The notes under the pieces are model-generated. The model saw nothing but the letters and a program-made list of their open reading frames with translations, was not told the origin of the DNA and searched no databases. Shown here in pieces: positions 1 to 11,029 of a stretch of 64,000 bases of DNA (the stretch's first letter is position 1; each line of letters starts with the position of its first letter). The stretch lies in NCBI GenBank assembly GCA_963580285.1, contig OY757013.1:138572521-138636520 (forward strand), given 5' to 3'. The DNA comes from Lucinisca nassula. Its lineage: Eukaryota; Mollusca; Bivalvia; Lucinida; Lucinidae. The position numbers and the translations under genes are program-made.

Positions 1-1190
1 TTGGAACAGGATATCTTCATAGCATTACCTTTCATATGGAATATCCAAGCCCCTGAGTCAAGCCCCTGGGTGGGCTGTCCGTCCGTTCGTCAAGTTTTAC
101 GTCAAAGTTTTGTGTTAAACCTTTTTGATTGCTCATATCTCTGTCGCCACATGTTGGATTCTCTTCATATTTGGAACAGGATATCTCTATAGCATTTCCT
201 TTCATATGGAATATCTAAGCCCCTGGGTCAAGCCCCTCGGTGGGCTGTCCGTCCGTCCGTTTGTCAATTTTTACGTCAAAGTTTTGTGTTAAACCTTTTT
301 GATTGCTCATATCTCTGTCACCACAAGTTTGATTCTCTTCATATTTGGAACAGGATATCTCTATAACATTACCTTTCATATGGAATATCTAAGCCCCTGG
401 GTCAAGCCCCTCGGTGGGCTGTCCGTCCGTCCGTTTGTCAATTTTTACGTCAAAGTTTTGTGTTAAACCTTTTTGATTGCTCATATCTCTGTCACCACAT
501 GTTTGATTCTCTTCATATTTGGTAAAGGATCTCTCTATAGCATCACCTTTCATTTGGAATATCTAAGCTCGCGGGTGAAGCCCCATGGGTGGGCTATCCA
601 CCCGTCAGTCCGTTGATCAACATTTACGTCAATGTTTTGTGTTAAACCTTTTTGATAGGCCCCCGCCCATAGGGGCTTGAAGAAATATATGGGCTGCATG
701 ATGCTTCCACACAGAGCTGAACCCGGCCCGCACACTAGTACTGGTAAACCGCTTAGAGGATCAAAGCCTGTCCAGGAACCGCGGTACGAGGCGGACCGTC
801 CATGCTAATAAACCCTATTGGCTTCATTGGGCGACAGGGCTTGAGATGTCATTTCATCTCAGTGTCGGGTAAAAGTCCCACAAAATTGGAAGCAACGTCT
901 CCAAAATGCCCTTTACAGTGTTGACAGGGACGTTAGACCTCAAATCAAACAAACAAATAAACCTGTTTGATTGCTCATATCTCTGTAACTACATGTTAGA
1001 TTCTCTTCATATTTGGTAAAGGATATCTCTATAGCATAACCTTTCATATTGAACATCTAAGCCTCTGGGTGGGCTGTCTGTCAGTTTGTCAACTTTTACG
1101 TCAAAGTTTTGTGTTAAACCTTTTTCATTGCTTATATCTCTTTAACCTCATGTTAGATTCTCTTCATATTTGGTACATAATATAGCTATA
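1..1190 (+). repeat. Satellite array, about 174-bp unit
   Basis: Unit starts recognised by TTGGAACAGG or TTGGTAAAGG fall at 1, 171, 345 and 519, then 1012 and about 1170, so the period is about 174 bp. The gap between the fourth and fifth units is explained by a SINE insertion at 657-957. The array resumes after the MITE at 1191-1637 with TTTCATATGG near 1652. There is no coding signal; short ORFs here are chance openings. Confidence 0.9.
657..957 (+). mobile_element. SINE family A, full-length copy
   Basis: It begins with the GC-rich GCCCCCGCCCAT head, runs through the conserved CCGCTTAGAGGATC block and ends with GACGTTAGACC and an AAAC-type tail. It is flanked by a 13-bp target duplication, AAACCTTTTTGAT (644-656) and AAACCTGTTTGAT (959-971), with one mismatch. 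It interrupts a satellite unit. Confidence 0.9.
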
Positions 1191-1637
1191 GGTAGCTTTG
1201 CACTAAATACTGGGGTACTGGCTTTTATCACTTTGGGACAGAGCTTTTAGTTGCAGTCTAAATACCAGACAGGCTTCCATTGGATAAATATCTCATGTTT
1301 CATTTCAATGTGAGAAAAGGATGATTATAAGGAAATGAAATGATGTGTGTTTTATAATTATATCTGCAAGCTCAAAGAAATTGTTGCTGATTTTATAGTG
1401 TCACCTCTCATTTAAAAAGCCGGCTTGTATTCACTGCGAATCTGCATGTAAACAAACATGGCGGACCATAACTTGAAAAGGAGACGGGCTACATGTGGAT
1501 TTTTTCTCATCAACTTGTTGAGCTAGGATGGCTCTATAAATAAGTAAGGTTTGAAAAGTTTTGTATGTGTAGTTTTTGTGGGAGCATGTAAAAGGTTACT
1601 ATTGTCGCCTATGGAAAATATTTAGTGGTAAGCTCCC
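1191..1637 (+). mobile_element. MITE family S, copy 1 (447 bp)
   Basis: The left end GGTAGCTTTGCACTAAATA and the inverted right end GGGAGCTTACCACTAAATA form TIRs of about 20 bp. A TA lies on each side, and the element interrupts a satellite unit at the CTATAG position. The second copy is at 62118-62566. A short reading frame from ATG 1458 (23 codons, ending TAG) matches a longer frame in copy 2. Confidence 0.8.
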
Positions 1638-1840
1638 TAAAGTATTAACTTTCATATGGAGTATCTAATCTCCTGGGTCAAGCCCCTGGGTGGGGCTTGG
1701 GGTCAATAATTAGGACTTACACATTTTGATTACATCCAAGTTTTGTGTTAATTGTTTCGGTTAAAACAATATTTATTAGAATAAATTCACATGTATACAT
1801 CGCATAATAGTATATGGTACAGGTTTCATTATACTCCTTG

Positions 1841-2630
<790 letters not shown>

Positions 2631-2913
2631 CATTGCGCAAACACGCCTATATATACAAATACATTGCCACCTTTATCGCCGAAAAAAATGAAAATTTTAT
2701 GATGAAATAGTGTGATATTTTTCTTTTTTCTGCTCAAAATATAGATTGTGGGCACTCGGTAGAACCGCCTCATCGAGGCGGTTCTAACGAGTACACACAA
2801 TCTATATTTTAGAGCAGAAATAAGAAAAATAAGGTATACCCCCTTAAACCCGTTTTACTATATAAAAGTGGGGTTCAAGGGGGTCAAAATTATATAGGCA
2901 TGTTTTCGTGATG
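2631..2913 (+). mobile_element. Hairpin MITE family M1, copy a
   Basis: TIR-like ends are CATTGCGCAAACACGCCTAT and, inverted, CATCACGAAAACATGCCTAT. The centre is a long inverted repeat (about 2720-2830) whose tip is GAACCGCCTC/GAGGCGGTTC. It is in the same orientation as copies at 5993, 7930, 22007 and 56320. Confidence 0.9.
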
Positions 2914-2999
2914 GTTAACCGTATATAACCAAGCAGGCTGGAGAGCAGACGTTGGTTCTTTTTATTTACTTTTCAGATAAAATCAGGTTTGAAACGGAC

Positions 3000-3190
3000 T
3001 TCCGTGGCCTAGTGGATAGGACGACTATCTCTAAATCATAAGGTGTTCGCGCCGCACTCGGGCCCATGTAAGAACGGAAGAGCAAGTGGTTTTTCGCCGG
3101 GCACTCAAGTTTTCGCCCATCTCTTATTAACGATCGGTTCGATATAAGTGAAATAATCTTGAAAGGACCGTAAAACCAAAACCTCCCCAA
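3000..3190 (+). mobile_element. SINE family C (tRNA-like head)
   Basis: The head CTTCCGTGGCCTAGTGGATA resembles a pol III A box. The body includes a TTAACGATCGG...ATATAAGTGAAATAATCTTGAAAGG block shared with copies at 19136, 31825, 46890 and 11962. The B-box region is degenerate, so this is an old copy. Confidence 0.75.
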
Positions 3191-3380
3191 AAACAGGCTT
3201 GACATTTCACGTGATGTCTGCCAAGCAGACGATTCACATAAAATGTCAAGACCGTTTCAATGAAAGGTCAATACCGAGTTTCTTTGAAAAAAAAAATAAG
3301 GTAAAACATTTAAGAATATCGCCTGCAACGGTCGCGACTGATGCTCTAGGTCTAAGGTTTGATATACAAATTACATATCA

Positions 3381-3626
3381 TTTAAGGGGAATGGGAGCAC
3401 CTTCTTGGGAGGCAACTCCCTCGAAAGTATTTTTGTCTCCTATGTCAATAGGGGTCCAATCTTAAATGAAAGAATTTGCTCCCGAGGAGCAAATTCTTTC
3501 CTTTAAGAGTAGACGCCTTTTTCAGTGGGACAGGGCTGATAGAAAAGCGAATAGGAAGTCCCGAAAGTTGTCTCCCTTTGAAAAAAATGGCGGAAAAATC
3601 TGACAGGTGTTCCTATTCCCCTTAAA
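3381..3626. mobile_element. Small TIR element with perfect central hairpin
   Basis: The ends TTTAAGGGGAATGGGAGCAC and, inverted, TTTAAGGGGAATAGGAACAC form about 20-bp TIRs. At 3468-3500 lies a perfect 15-bp stem (GAAAGAATTTGCTCC) with a CGA loop. Only one copy was seen in the window. Confidence 0.65.
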
Positions 3627-3656
3627 GTGATGTCAAATGCACACACAGAGCTAACC

Positions 3657-3892
3657 GTCATGTTAGGAACACCCCTCTAAACCCCACATGATATAGAGCA
3701 AAACTAGGATTAACAGGGGTATACATTATTTGTCTTATTTCTGCTCCAAGACATAGGTTGTGGGTGCTCATCAGAACCGCCTCAATGAGCACCCACAACC
3801 CATTTTTGGAGTATAAATAAGAATAAAATATCAGGAATTTTCATCAGAAAAACAACCGTTTTGGAGATATGAAAACATTCATGATGTCACAC
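3657..3892 (-). mobile_element. Hairpin MITE family M2, copy a
   Basis: It carries the shared core hairpin (GTGGGTGCTCATCAGAACCG and its inverted arm, about 3755-3808) in a body with CATTTTGGAGA-type sequence. The ends differ from M1: the right edge is near CATGATGTCACACGAG. Boundaries are approximate. Confidence 0.6.
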
Positions 3893-4114
3893 GAGTCTGT
3901 TGTCGAAATAAATGCAAGTGCGTGTTTTGTTGCATGTTTGAAAATATAAGCATCAACAATTACGATAGGAGTTGTTTCCTGTTTATTTTGTTAAACAGGA
4001 AGATTGATGTTGGTCACTTAAAACAAATCCTGAAGAATGACACCAAAGGACTGTTCCACTTTCTGTCGAAACCAGGTAGACAGCCGCTCCAGGTGAAACA
4101 AGAGTTAGGGTTCT

Positions 4115-4262
4115 CATCACGAAATCATGCCTATAACCCCACTTTTAGGAAGTTTAAAGGGTCATTTTTCATATTTCTGCTAAAAAAACATAGATTGTGG
4201 GAACTCGCTAGAACCGCCTCGCTGAGGCGGTTCTAACGAGTCCCCACAATCTATATTTTAAT
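4115..4262 (-). mobile_element. Hairpin MITE M1, partial copy
   Basis: It starts with CATCACGAAATCATGCCTAT and keeps an intact core hairpin (about 4190-4258) but loses the other terminus at the junction with the adjacent SINE at 4264. Confidence 0.75.
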
Positions 4263-4263
4263 T

Positions 4264-4520
4264 TTGTTTGTTTCATTACAGGTTTAACGTCCCTGTAAGC
4301 ACTGAATAGGTCATTTTTGAGTTTTGTGGGACTTTTACTCGACATTCATCTCAACCGACATGCTCAATGAAACCAATAGGGTTTATAAGCATGGACATTC
4401 GTTGGGCGACATGCCCAATGGAACCAATAGGGTTTATAAGCATGGACAATCCGACCCGCACCGCTTTGCCTGGACAGGCTTAGATCATCCAAGCGGTTTA
4501 CAAGTAATGGCTTGCGGTTG
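4264..4520 (-). mobile_element. SINE family A with internal duplication
   Basis: A minus-strand copy. The tail end is TTGTTTGTTTC...GGTTTAACGTCCC. The block around CCAATAGGGTTTATAAGCAT occurs twice in tandem (about 4373-4445), an internal duplication not seen in other copies. Confidence 0.85.
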
Positions 4521-4653
4521 GATTTGTCGGATAATCGATCAATCGATCGATAAATTCCACAAAAGTGAATATCATTACTGATGTGCTTGTAATCCATTAT
4601 TCAATAAGTACAGTTGACTACCAAAATTTGTGTCTAAAATAGCTGGATGAATG

Positions 4654-4719
4654 GCAAACAGTGCAGACCCTGATGATCGCCGCGTTCTGCGGCGTGTCAT
4701 CTGGGTCTACATTGTTTGC
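4654..4719. mobile_element. Short palindromic MITE family P, copy 1
   Basis: 66 bp with inverted ends GCAAACAGTGCAGACCC and GCAAACAATGTAGACCC and an inner GC-rich inverted repeat GATCGCCGC/GCGGCG. Related copies are at 6844, 9992, 31252, 35779, 35920, 50943 and 55933. Confidence 0.8.
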
Positions 4720-5127
4720 GTAGGCCTTCCTGTTCAAATAGACATGGTAACGTATAGCATATGGTAGGAGTCACGTTGAGGCTGAAAGCTGGTAAATTAT
4801 AAACCAAATCTTCAGTGATTACTAATCGATTATCGATTTAAATGGAATGACTGATAATCGATTATCTTTTCTGCTCCGATTAGCCAGCCCTTCTCAGTAG
4901 TGAGATGTTTTTGACCACGTAAGACACAAACTGGCCTGGTCAGCTACACAAACTAGCAAGAGCCATGAAATTTCAGATATAGAATCCAGAGGTGTTATTC
5001 TATCCAAAGCAGTGGACACAATGCGCAGTCTGATCAACATCATTGTTGATCGCAAGTGTCAAACTCAGGTTTTCGCACTTCTCCACATGCCTCACAGAGT
5101 CTGGAATACAGTAAATTTCTTAAAATA

Positions 5128-5194
5128 AGACCACCTTTGGGACTGTTCAAAAGTGGTCTTAAAGACCACTTTTGAACAGTCCCAAAGGTGGTCT
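5128..5194. repeat. 67-nt perfect palindrome (family Q)
   Basis: The left arm AGACCACCTTTGGGACTGTT... is matched along its whole 33 nt by the right arm, with a spacer of only about one base. Degenerate relatives are at 36108-36178 and 47940-48001. Confidence 0.9.
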
Positions 5195-5992
5195 AGCTTT
5201 AGAAGACACTGGGTCTAGAAAACACAAAGCAAGAATAACTGAAACTTTCTCAATAAGCTTTTAAAAAAAAAAAAATTCAAAGTCTTAATTTAGCGGAATT
5301 TTGCTGTATCTGACGCGCCATGATAAAACGTGTTTCAGAGGACATCCCAAAAGTGCCTTTAAGTTAAGTGATATAATAGCCATTTCCGCTAGCTCAGTGG
5401 TATATTGAAGATTTGTATCCGCAGCGAAGGCTCTGATCAGACTGAGACAACACATTTTATTTTTATCTCGCATCACATACTATTACAAAAACTTGTAGCA
5501 GGATATTGGAACCCTGACCTACCTAATAGCAACAAAATTTAGATAAGTCCTCTTTGCGTCATTTTTACGTATCCTTCAGGATTTGTAATTAGTATAAAGT
5601 GACAGGATCTTGTGCTCAGATAATAAGAACTTACATTCCTGAAAAAAGAGAGACGTCTCCTGTAGATGTAAGTTTGTTTGTTTATGTAGTCGGTTTGTTT
5701 GTCTGTTTGTATGTTAGCTTATTCTTTCTTCCTTTATTTTTTCTTTCTTTCTTTAATTTTTTGTCTGTCTTCCTTTCTGCAGAAAGACTTGGAAAATCAT
5801 TTTTTGCCGTCAATAATTAGAGAAAGGCTGGTTAAGACATAAAACATTAGTGAGTTTTAACAGCCGTAGAGTTGTGGGTTGTCACGACTCTCTGATCTGA
5901 GTCCACTGGAGTGTTTGGACGCACCGTAAATTGGATTAACGTTACCTTTGATCTGAGTCACACGGGAGCCAGAAAAATACTATTCTTGTATT
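5195..5992. other. AT-rich spacer, no gene seen
   Basis: Contains T-rich tracts (TTTGTTTG around 5670-5710) and no convincing exon. The 73-codon frame at 5599 is low complexity. Confidence 0.5.
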
Positions 5993-6276
5993 CATTACGA
6001 AAACACGCCTATACAAATACATTACAAACTTTATCGCCGAAATAACGAATATTTTTTATGGTGAAAAATTGGGATATTTTTCTTATTTCTGCTCAAAATA
6101 TAGATTGTGGGTACTCGTCAGAACCGCCTCCATGAGGCGGTTCTAACGAGTACCCACAAACTATATTTAAGAGCAGAAATAAAAAAAAAAGGTTTACCCC
6201 TGTAAACCCATGCAGTTTTACTAGATAAAAGTGGGGTTCAAGGGGGTCAAAATTATATAGGCATGTTTTCGTGATG
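5993..6276 (+). mobile_element. Hairpin MITE M1, copy b
   Basis: Ends are CATTACGAAAACACGCCTAT and, inverted, CATCACGAAAACATGCCTAT. The core hairpin is at about 6100-6175, with arms extending outward through TTTCTGCTC/GAGCAGAAA. Confidence 0.92.
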
Positions 6277-6365
6277 TTTATCGGTAAGACGTTGACCAAT
6301 GATGCATACTATGGCAGTGGTGGACATACATTCGAACTTCAAGGGCTCGACTACCTTTGGGACCT

Positions 6366-6662
6366 CGCCCCCGCCCATCGGGGCTTGGAGAAATAGACTG
6401 GACTGCATGTTACTTCCACGCAAAGCTGAAACTGGCCACATACGCGTACTGGTAAACCGCTTAGAAGGAATAAGCCTGCCCAGGCAAAGCGGTGTGAGTC
6501 AGAGTTTACAGTGCATATAAGCCTTTTGGTACCACTGGGCCGCAGGGCTTGAGATGTCATTTCATCTCTATGTTGGGTAAGAGTCCCACAAACTTGGAAG
6601 CAGCGACTCTAAAATGGCCTAAATAGTGTTGACGGGGACGTTAAACCTCAATTCAAAGAAAC
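6366..6662 (+). mobile_element. SINE family A
   Basis: Full-length by eye: GCCCCCGCCCATCGGGGC head, CTGGTAAACCGCTTAGAAGG block, and a GTGTTGACGGGGACGTTAAAC tail. Confidence 0.9.
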
Positions 6663-6843
6663 ATTTGGGACCTTGAAAATTTGTTCAACATGGAGATACA
6701 CTATTGCTAAGACGAAAGTATACACCTAGTGAACTACATTCAGACTTTGACTAGAGGACAGAGTTGAATAAAAGGTACATGTATCTACCAAGTCAACACA
6801 TGTTGACCTACCTTGTATCAGAAATCCCCAAACGGATACCCTG

Positions 6844-6910
6844 GTAAACAGTGCAGGACCAGATCAGACGCCGCATAATGCGGCGTCTGATCAGGGCCTA
6901 CACTGTTTGC
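6844..6910. mobile_element. Short palindromic MITE P, copy 2
   Basis: AAACAGTGCAGG...CACTGTTTGC with an inner perfect stem GATCAGACGCCGCAT/ATGCGGCGTCTGATC. Confidence 0.8.
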
Positions 6911-7200
6911 TGAACGTTCAGCAAATTTCAAAATAAATTTTTGAAGAAAATCTGACACCCTTAATTTTTTATTTTTATTTTACAGGATTATTTCTATAAT
7001 TATTACGGAGTGGCTGCTGACAGATGTCTGTCTGTAGCCAAGTCACGTGAAATTTGCTGCTGACAGAGGTTTTTCACCAGCCATTGCTCGTAAATGCTGT
7101 TGCTGACAGACGTCTGTAAATTGCCGATTTTCGCATAATTTGCTGCTAGACGATGTATGCATATAAAGGTTTGCTGTAAACGTATCATAAGAAATCCCCC

Positions 7201-7283
7201 GCCACACACACACACACGCGCGCACACAAACACACGCACACGCACACACACACACACACACACACATACACACACACACACAC
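7201..7283. repeat. (CA)n microsatellite
   Basis: CA repeats with a few CG interruptions, abutting a SINE A fragment. It creates several overlapping artefact ORFs on both strands. Confidence 0.95.
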
Positions 7284-7470
7284 GGCCCATTGGTGCTGGA
7301 GCAATAGATTACTCTGCATGTTCCTTCCACGCAGAGTTGAAACCAACCAAAAATTCCTACTGGTAAACCGCTTAAAAGATCTAAGCCTCCCTAGGAAACG
7401 TGCTGCGAGTCTGTTTGAGGGATGGGCTAGAGATTTCATTTCATCTGTTTGTCTGGTAACAGTCTCACTA
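7283..7470 (+). mobile_element. SINE family A, partial, diverged
   Basis: Keeps GCCCATTGGTGCTGGAGCAA and CTGGTAAACCGCTTAAAAG but loses the 3' tail. The next family A copy starts at 7558 in the opposite orientation. Confidence 0.75.
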
Positions 7471-7557
7471 ATTTGTCAGGCAAGTATCGGATAAAAGTCT
7501 CAAAAATCTGAGAGCTCTCGTTTAACGTGAATGTACTTAAAGAGGTACATGTGTCGT

Positions 7558-7872
7558 CTTTGTTTGTTTGGGTTGAGGTTTAACGTCCACGTAAACACTG
7601 TATAGGTCATTTTGGAGACGTTGCTTCAAATTTTGTGGGATTTTTACCCGACAATGAGATGAAATGGCTTCACAAGCCCTGTCGTTCAATGAAACCAATA
7701 AGGTTAATAGGCTATATAAGCATGGGCGGTCCGACTTGTACCGCTATGCCTTGACAGGCTTACATGTAGATCCACTAAGCGGTTTACCAGCACTCGTGTG
7801 CGGGTTGGTTTCAGCTCTGCGTGGAAGCATCGTGCAGTCCATCCATTTCTTCAAGCCCCGATGGGCGGGGGC
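7558..7872 (-). mobile_element. SINE family A
   Basis: Minus-strand copy from TTTGTTTGGGTTGAGGTTTAA to CCCCGATGGGCGGGGGC. Small internal insertions near GGTTAATAGGCTATATAAGC. Confidence 0.88.
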
Positions 7873-7929
7873 AGCTACATGTGTCGTCCGCGTATTCAAT
7901 TTAAATAATTCCTACCAAAGAAAACAATT

Positions 7930-8208
7930 CATTACGCAAACACGCCTATCCAAATACATTACCACCTTTATCGCCGAAAAAATGAAAATTTTATGATGAA
8001 AAAATGTGATATTTTCCTTATTTCTGCTCCAAATATAGATTATGGGCACTCGTTAGAACCGCCTCATCGCGGCGGTTCTAACGAGTACCCACAATCTATA
8101 TTGTAGAGCCGAAATAAGTAAATAATGTATACCCCTCGAAACCCCAGTTTTACTATATAAAAGTGGAGTTCAAGGGGGTCAAAATTATATAGGCGTGTTT
8201 TCGTGATG
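7930..8208 (+). mobile_element. Hairpin MITE M1, copy c
   Basis: CATTACGCAAACACGCCTAT at the left and AGGCGTGTTTTCGTGATG at the right. Core hairpin about 8034-8108. Confidence 0.92.
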
Positions 8209-8294
8209 TTAATCTTCTTTTCCAATTTAACCGACTTCTTTAGCTCTGACTGATACGCGGCTGTTCGTCTGTCTGTTTGTATTTGGGTTAAACG

Positions 8295-8580
8295 GCCCAT
8301 TCAACTCTATTTAGGTCATTTTTTAGCCGGTCAGTTTACATATCCACACATTTCCTGGGCAGGCTTAAACATAATCGGTTAACCAGTACAGTTCACATTC
8401 TTTCGCCAAAAACTGACAAGAGTTACTGCCCTTCTTGAAACAGCGGAAGGGGGAGAATGACCCTAGAAACGATTTAATGATCAATCTCCACGAAAGAATG
8501 TTGCCGCCCCGGCAGGTATCGAACCCGCATCCTCCTGATCACCAGTCAGATGCGCATCCGACTGAGCTACGGAGGCCGGC
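8295..8580 (-). mobile_element. SINE family B (tRNA-like head)
   Basis: Reading the minus strand, the head GTAGCTCAGTCGGATGCG is A-box like and GGGTTCGATACC is B-box like. It is followed by a CTTCCGCTG block and a CGGCTAAAAAATGACC...CGTTTAACCC tail. Confidence 0.88.
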
Positions 8581-8815
8581 GATACGCATCTGATCAGGAG
8601 GTCACGGGTTTGATACCTGTTAGGTCAGCAACATTTTTTCCGTGGGGATTGATCAAGAAATCTTTTCAAGAATGACAGTGAAAAAATGTTCATGATACTA
8701 TTAAACCGCTTATGCATAGGACTACCCATAAAATGTGGTCAGGTAAACCAGTCGGCTCAATATGACCTAATTAGTGTTGACCGAGTCGTTAAACATACAA
8801 ACAAACAAATTCCGG
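8581..8815 (+). mobile_element. SINE family B, 5'-truncated, head-to-head with previous copy
   Basis: Starts within the head (CATCTGATCAGGAGGTCACG), keeps the B-box-like GGGTTTGATACC and ends with GTTAAACATACAAACAAAC. Its head abuts the head of the minus copy at 8295-8580. Confidence 0.8.
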
Positions 8816-9945
8816 TAAATCTGGCTAGGAAGACACCCTTATGGGATTGGTACTGCCATTATGTCTACATGCTTATATGATGTAATGTATTAGAATGATA
8901 CTTTTATGACGTAAACCACGCCATAAACCGGGGTTTAACCATGATCGTATAGTTTTACGTTATGAAAGTTAGTACTTCGCAAATAATTGAAGTCAAAAAC
9001 TTTTCAGTTTTTTTCTTTTATTTTCTGACAAAGTTAAACTGGTTTATCAATTATTAGTTTCAATGTTACATAATTATAACACATCGAAAATCGAAAGCTT
9101 TGAGACAGGCAGTGTTCAGGACTAGATCTAGCCCCATATGCACACTGAACACGACTGCTACATAACTGAAAACCTGACTGCTACATATCTGAGAACCTGA
9201 CTGACTTGACGTGATCAAACTGGATGTTTTATACGTTTCAGAGCATTCCACAGGCTTTTGTTCTCACGTTAACACATTTTCTGTTTATACCAAATGTCTG
9301 TCGTTTACTAAAATGTTAAAAGTATCTCAACACCTGCTGACCACGTGCGCCCAACCTGCAGGGTACTATGCACTCAGACAATGGCTAATATTGCCCACAT
9401 GATTGGCATAAGCGGAAACATGCATCCTTTTGACTGACGTTTTGTAGATACATTTCAGGTTTTATGTAAACTGTACTTGTTTTTCTCCCACCAAAGTATT
9501 TGAATGACAGCACATGTTACCTACGTAATGCATAACTAAGAGGACATTTTATTTAAATGTCAGTGGATTTGATTATGCTCCAAATGTACAGTGTAGCTAT
9601 CAGGTGCAAATTGCTATTTTATAGAAAGAATGGATTACTATATGTGAAAGGTAAAAACGTTTTCAATTTTCTAACTGTAAAAGCTTATAATGTTTCATAG
9701 CCCAATCAACATAATCCCAAATACATTTATTACCCATTCAACAGCATATTGGTCATATGAAGTTCTTACTACTCATCAACGTTGTTTCAACTATTCATGT
9801 AACATGCCTGTGTAACAAAAGTACATCCTTTACAATCCGTCAACACTATTTGAATCATTAAGATCACACGCCCACGTAACTACGTTACACTTTTCCAACC
9901 CATAAAATGCCAATCAAGACAATTGCCGTCTGCCGGTTACTTTAA
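8816..9945. other. Gene-poor spacer
   Basis: Mixed AT-rich sequence with a small CTGACTGCTACAT direct repeat near 9150-9200. No coding signal or recognised repeat was seen. Confidence 0.45.
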
Positions 9946-9991
9946 AATTATTATTATTATTATTATTATTATTTTTTTTTTTTTTTTTTTT

Positions 9992-10037
9992 GCAAACAGT
10001 GTGGACCCAGGAGCAGATCTGGGCCCACACTGTTTGC
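9992..10037. mobile_element. Short palindromic MITE P, copy 3
   Basis: GCAAACAGTGTGGACCC and its inverted partner with a short AGATCT centre. It is preceded by an (ATT)n/poly-T tract at about 9946-9991. Confidence 0.75.
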
Positions 10038-10039
10038 TT

Positions 10040-10320
10040 GTATGCAAAAATATTTTAAAAGTTTGCAAAAAAAAAAATAATAATAATAATACGACATAAG
10101 CAGACGACATTTTCAGATGTATTTTTTCTCGGGGTCTTAGGGGTAAAATGAGATCGTGCATACTCTTTTCAAACGTCTACCGTGCAGATTGCAGTTTTAC
10201 TGCATTTCGTCTACTTCTTTCGTTTTCTTCCGAGAAAAAATACATCTGAAAATGTCGTCTGCCTATTTATTTTATTATTTTTTTTTTTTTGGCAAACTTT
10301 TTAAAAATATTTTTGCATAC
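10040..10320. repeat. Foldback element with about 90-bp inverted arms
   Basis: The left arm (10040-10134) begins GTATGCAAAAATATTTTAA and includes GCAGACGACATTTTCAGATG. The right arm (10230-10320) is its near-perfect inverse, ending TTTTTGCATAC. It lies about 120 bp upstream of the peptide ORF and is a plausible MITE or replication-derived foldback. Confidence 0.85.
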
Positions 10321-10444
10321 AGGATCTAGTTGAGTATTCATTGCTTGGACTTGTTAGCGGTTTTGTATTATCATATGTAGTTATTGTTTTTTGCTTTGTT
10401 TTTCATAATAAATAATATCTTTTTTAAAGATACAAGTCATCACC

Positions 10445-10654
10445 ATGTGGAAATATTTGGTCCTCGCCCTGATCGTAATGTCACTATGCAACCTGACACA
10501 TGGTTGTAGTTCATGGAACCGGAACAAACCGTGCTACTGCAGATGTGAGAATACTTCAATTTCTTGTAGACGAAATTGTGGGCGCGATTCCCGTTGTCAG
10601 AAAGATTGCTCCGAAACACTGAAGGAGTGCATTCGAGATTGCAACAATCGATGA
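10445..10654 (+). CDS. Secreted cationic cysteine-rich peptide (69 aa)
   Basis: I do not recognise the family. Residues 1-20 are a clear signal peptide (hydrophobic LVLALIVMSL core) with likely cleavage after His19-Gly20. The mature part of about 49 residues has ten cysteines at 21, 30, 32, 34, 41, 45, 51, 55, 62 and 66, allowing five disulphides. It has three C-x3-C pairs (41/45, 51/55, 62/66), a spacing seen in disulphide-stapled helical hairpins, and a C-x-C-x-C run at 30-34. Arg and Lys outnumber Asp and Glu 11 to 6, so it is basic. The ATG is in good context (TCACCATGT). A possible 3' splice site (TTTTTTAAAG, exon from 10430) lies just upstream, so a 5' non-coding exon may exist. Two AATAAA signals follow. 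Antimicrobial, toxin-like or signalling roles are all possible; none is shown by the sequence. Confidence 0.8.
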   Translation: MWKYLVLALIVMSLCNLTHGCSSWNRNKPCYCRCENTSISCRRNCGRDSRCQKDCSETLKECIRDCNNR

Positions 10655-10765
10655 AAACAGGCTATTTTCAAAGAAACAAGAAGAGTTCAATCGGTGCACT
10701 GATGATTGAATAATTATTGTGATATTGAATGACTGTATCTGTGGTTATAGACATTTTCATGCTCA

Positions 10766-10807
10766 AATAAACTGTCGTAAGAACTTCTAATACAATGTAT
10801 TAATAAA
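10766..10807 (+). terminator. Poly(A) signals of the cysteine-rich peptide gene
   Basis: AATAAA at 10766-10771 and 10802-10807, about 110 and 150 nt after the stop codon, giving a short 3' UTR typical of small secreted-peptide transcripts. Confidence 0.6.
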
Positions 10808-10849
10808 CAAACAAATGACGCTCTTTTCTTTCTTGGATCAGGCTTATAT

Positions 10850-10920
10850 GATATCTTTCATGCTGATAAATATTAAAATGCCAACAATTGTTGGCATTTT
10901 AATATTTATGAGCAGGACTA
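10850..10920. repeat. Palindromic GCTCAT-type repeat
   Basis: AATGCCAACAATTGTTGGCATT flanked by AATATTA/TAATATT: a perfect palindrome bounded by CATGCTGATAAA and TTTATGAGCAG. Relatives are at 35000-35450, 40735-40935 and 50150-50280. Confidence 0.8.
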
Positions 10921-11029
10921 ATGTCAAGCCCAAGCAAGTTGTGCATGAGAACATGTTTTTATCATATGACGTCGCGTCTGATAATGTATTAACGCCATGT
11001 AATAAATTCGATGGATTAAATATGCATAA

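Noticed and set aside
3922..4236. 104-codon plus-strand ORF
   Set aside because: Its 3' third lies within a hairpin MITE and the rest has no motif.
7003..7440. Overlapping Cys/Val- and Thr/His-rich ORFs
   Set aside because: Produced by the CA microsatellite.
10445..10654. Naming the cysteine-rich peptide as a specific toxin or antimicrobial
   Set aside because: The cysteine spacing does not match a family I can name with confidence.
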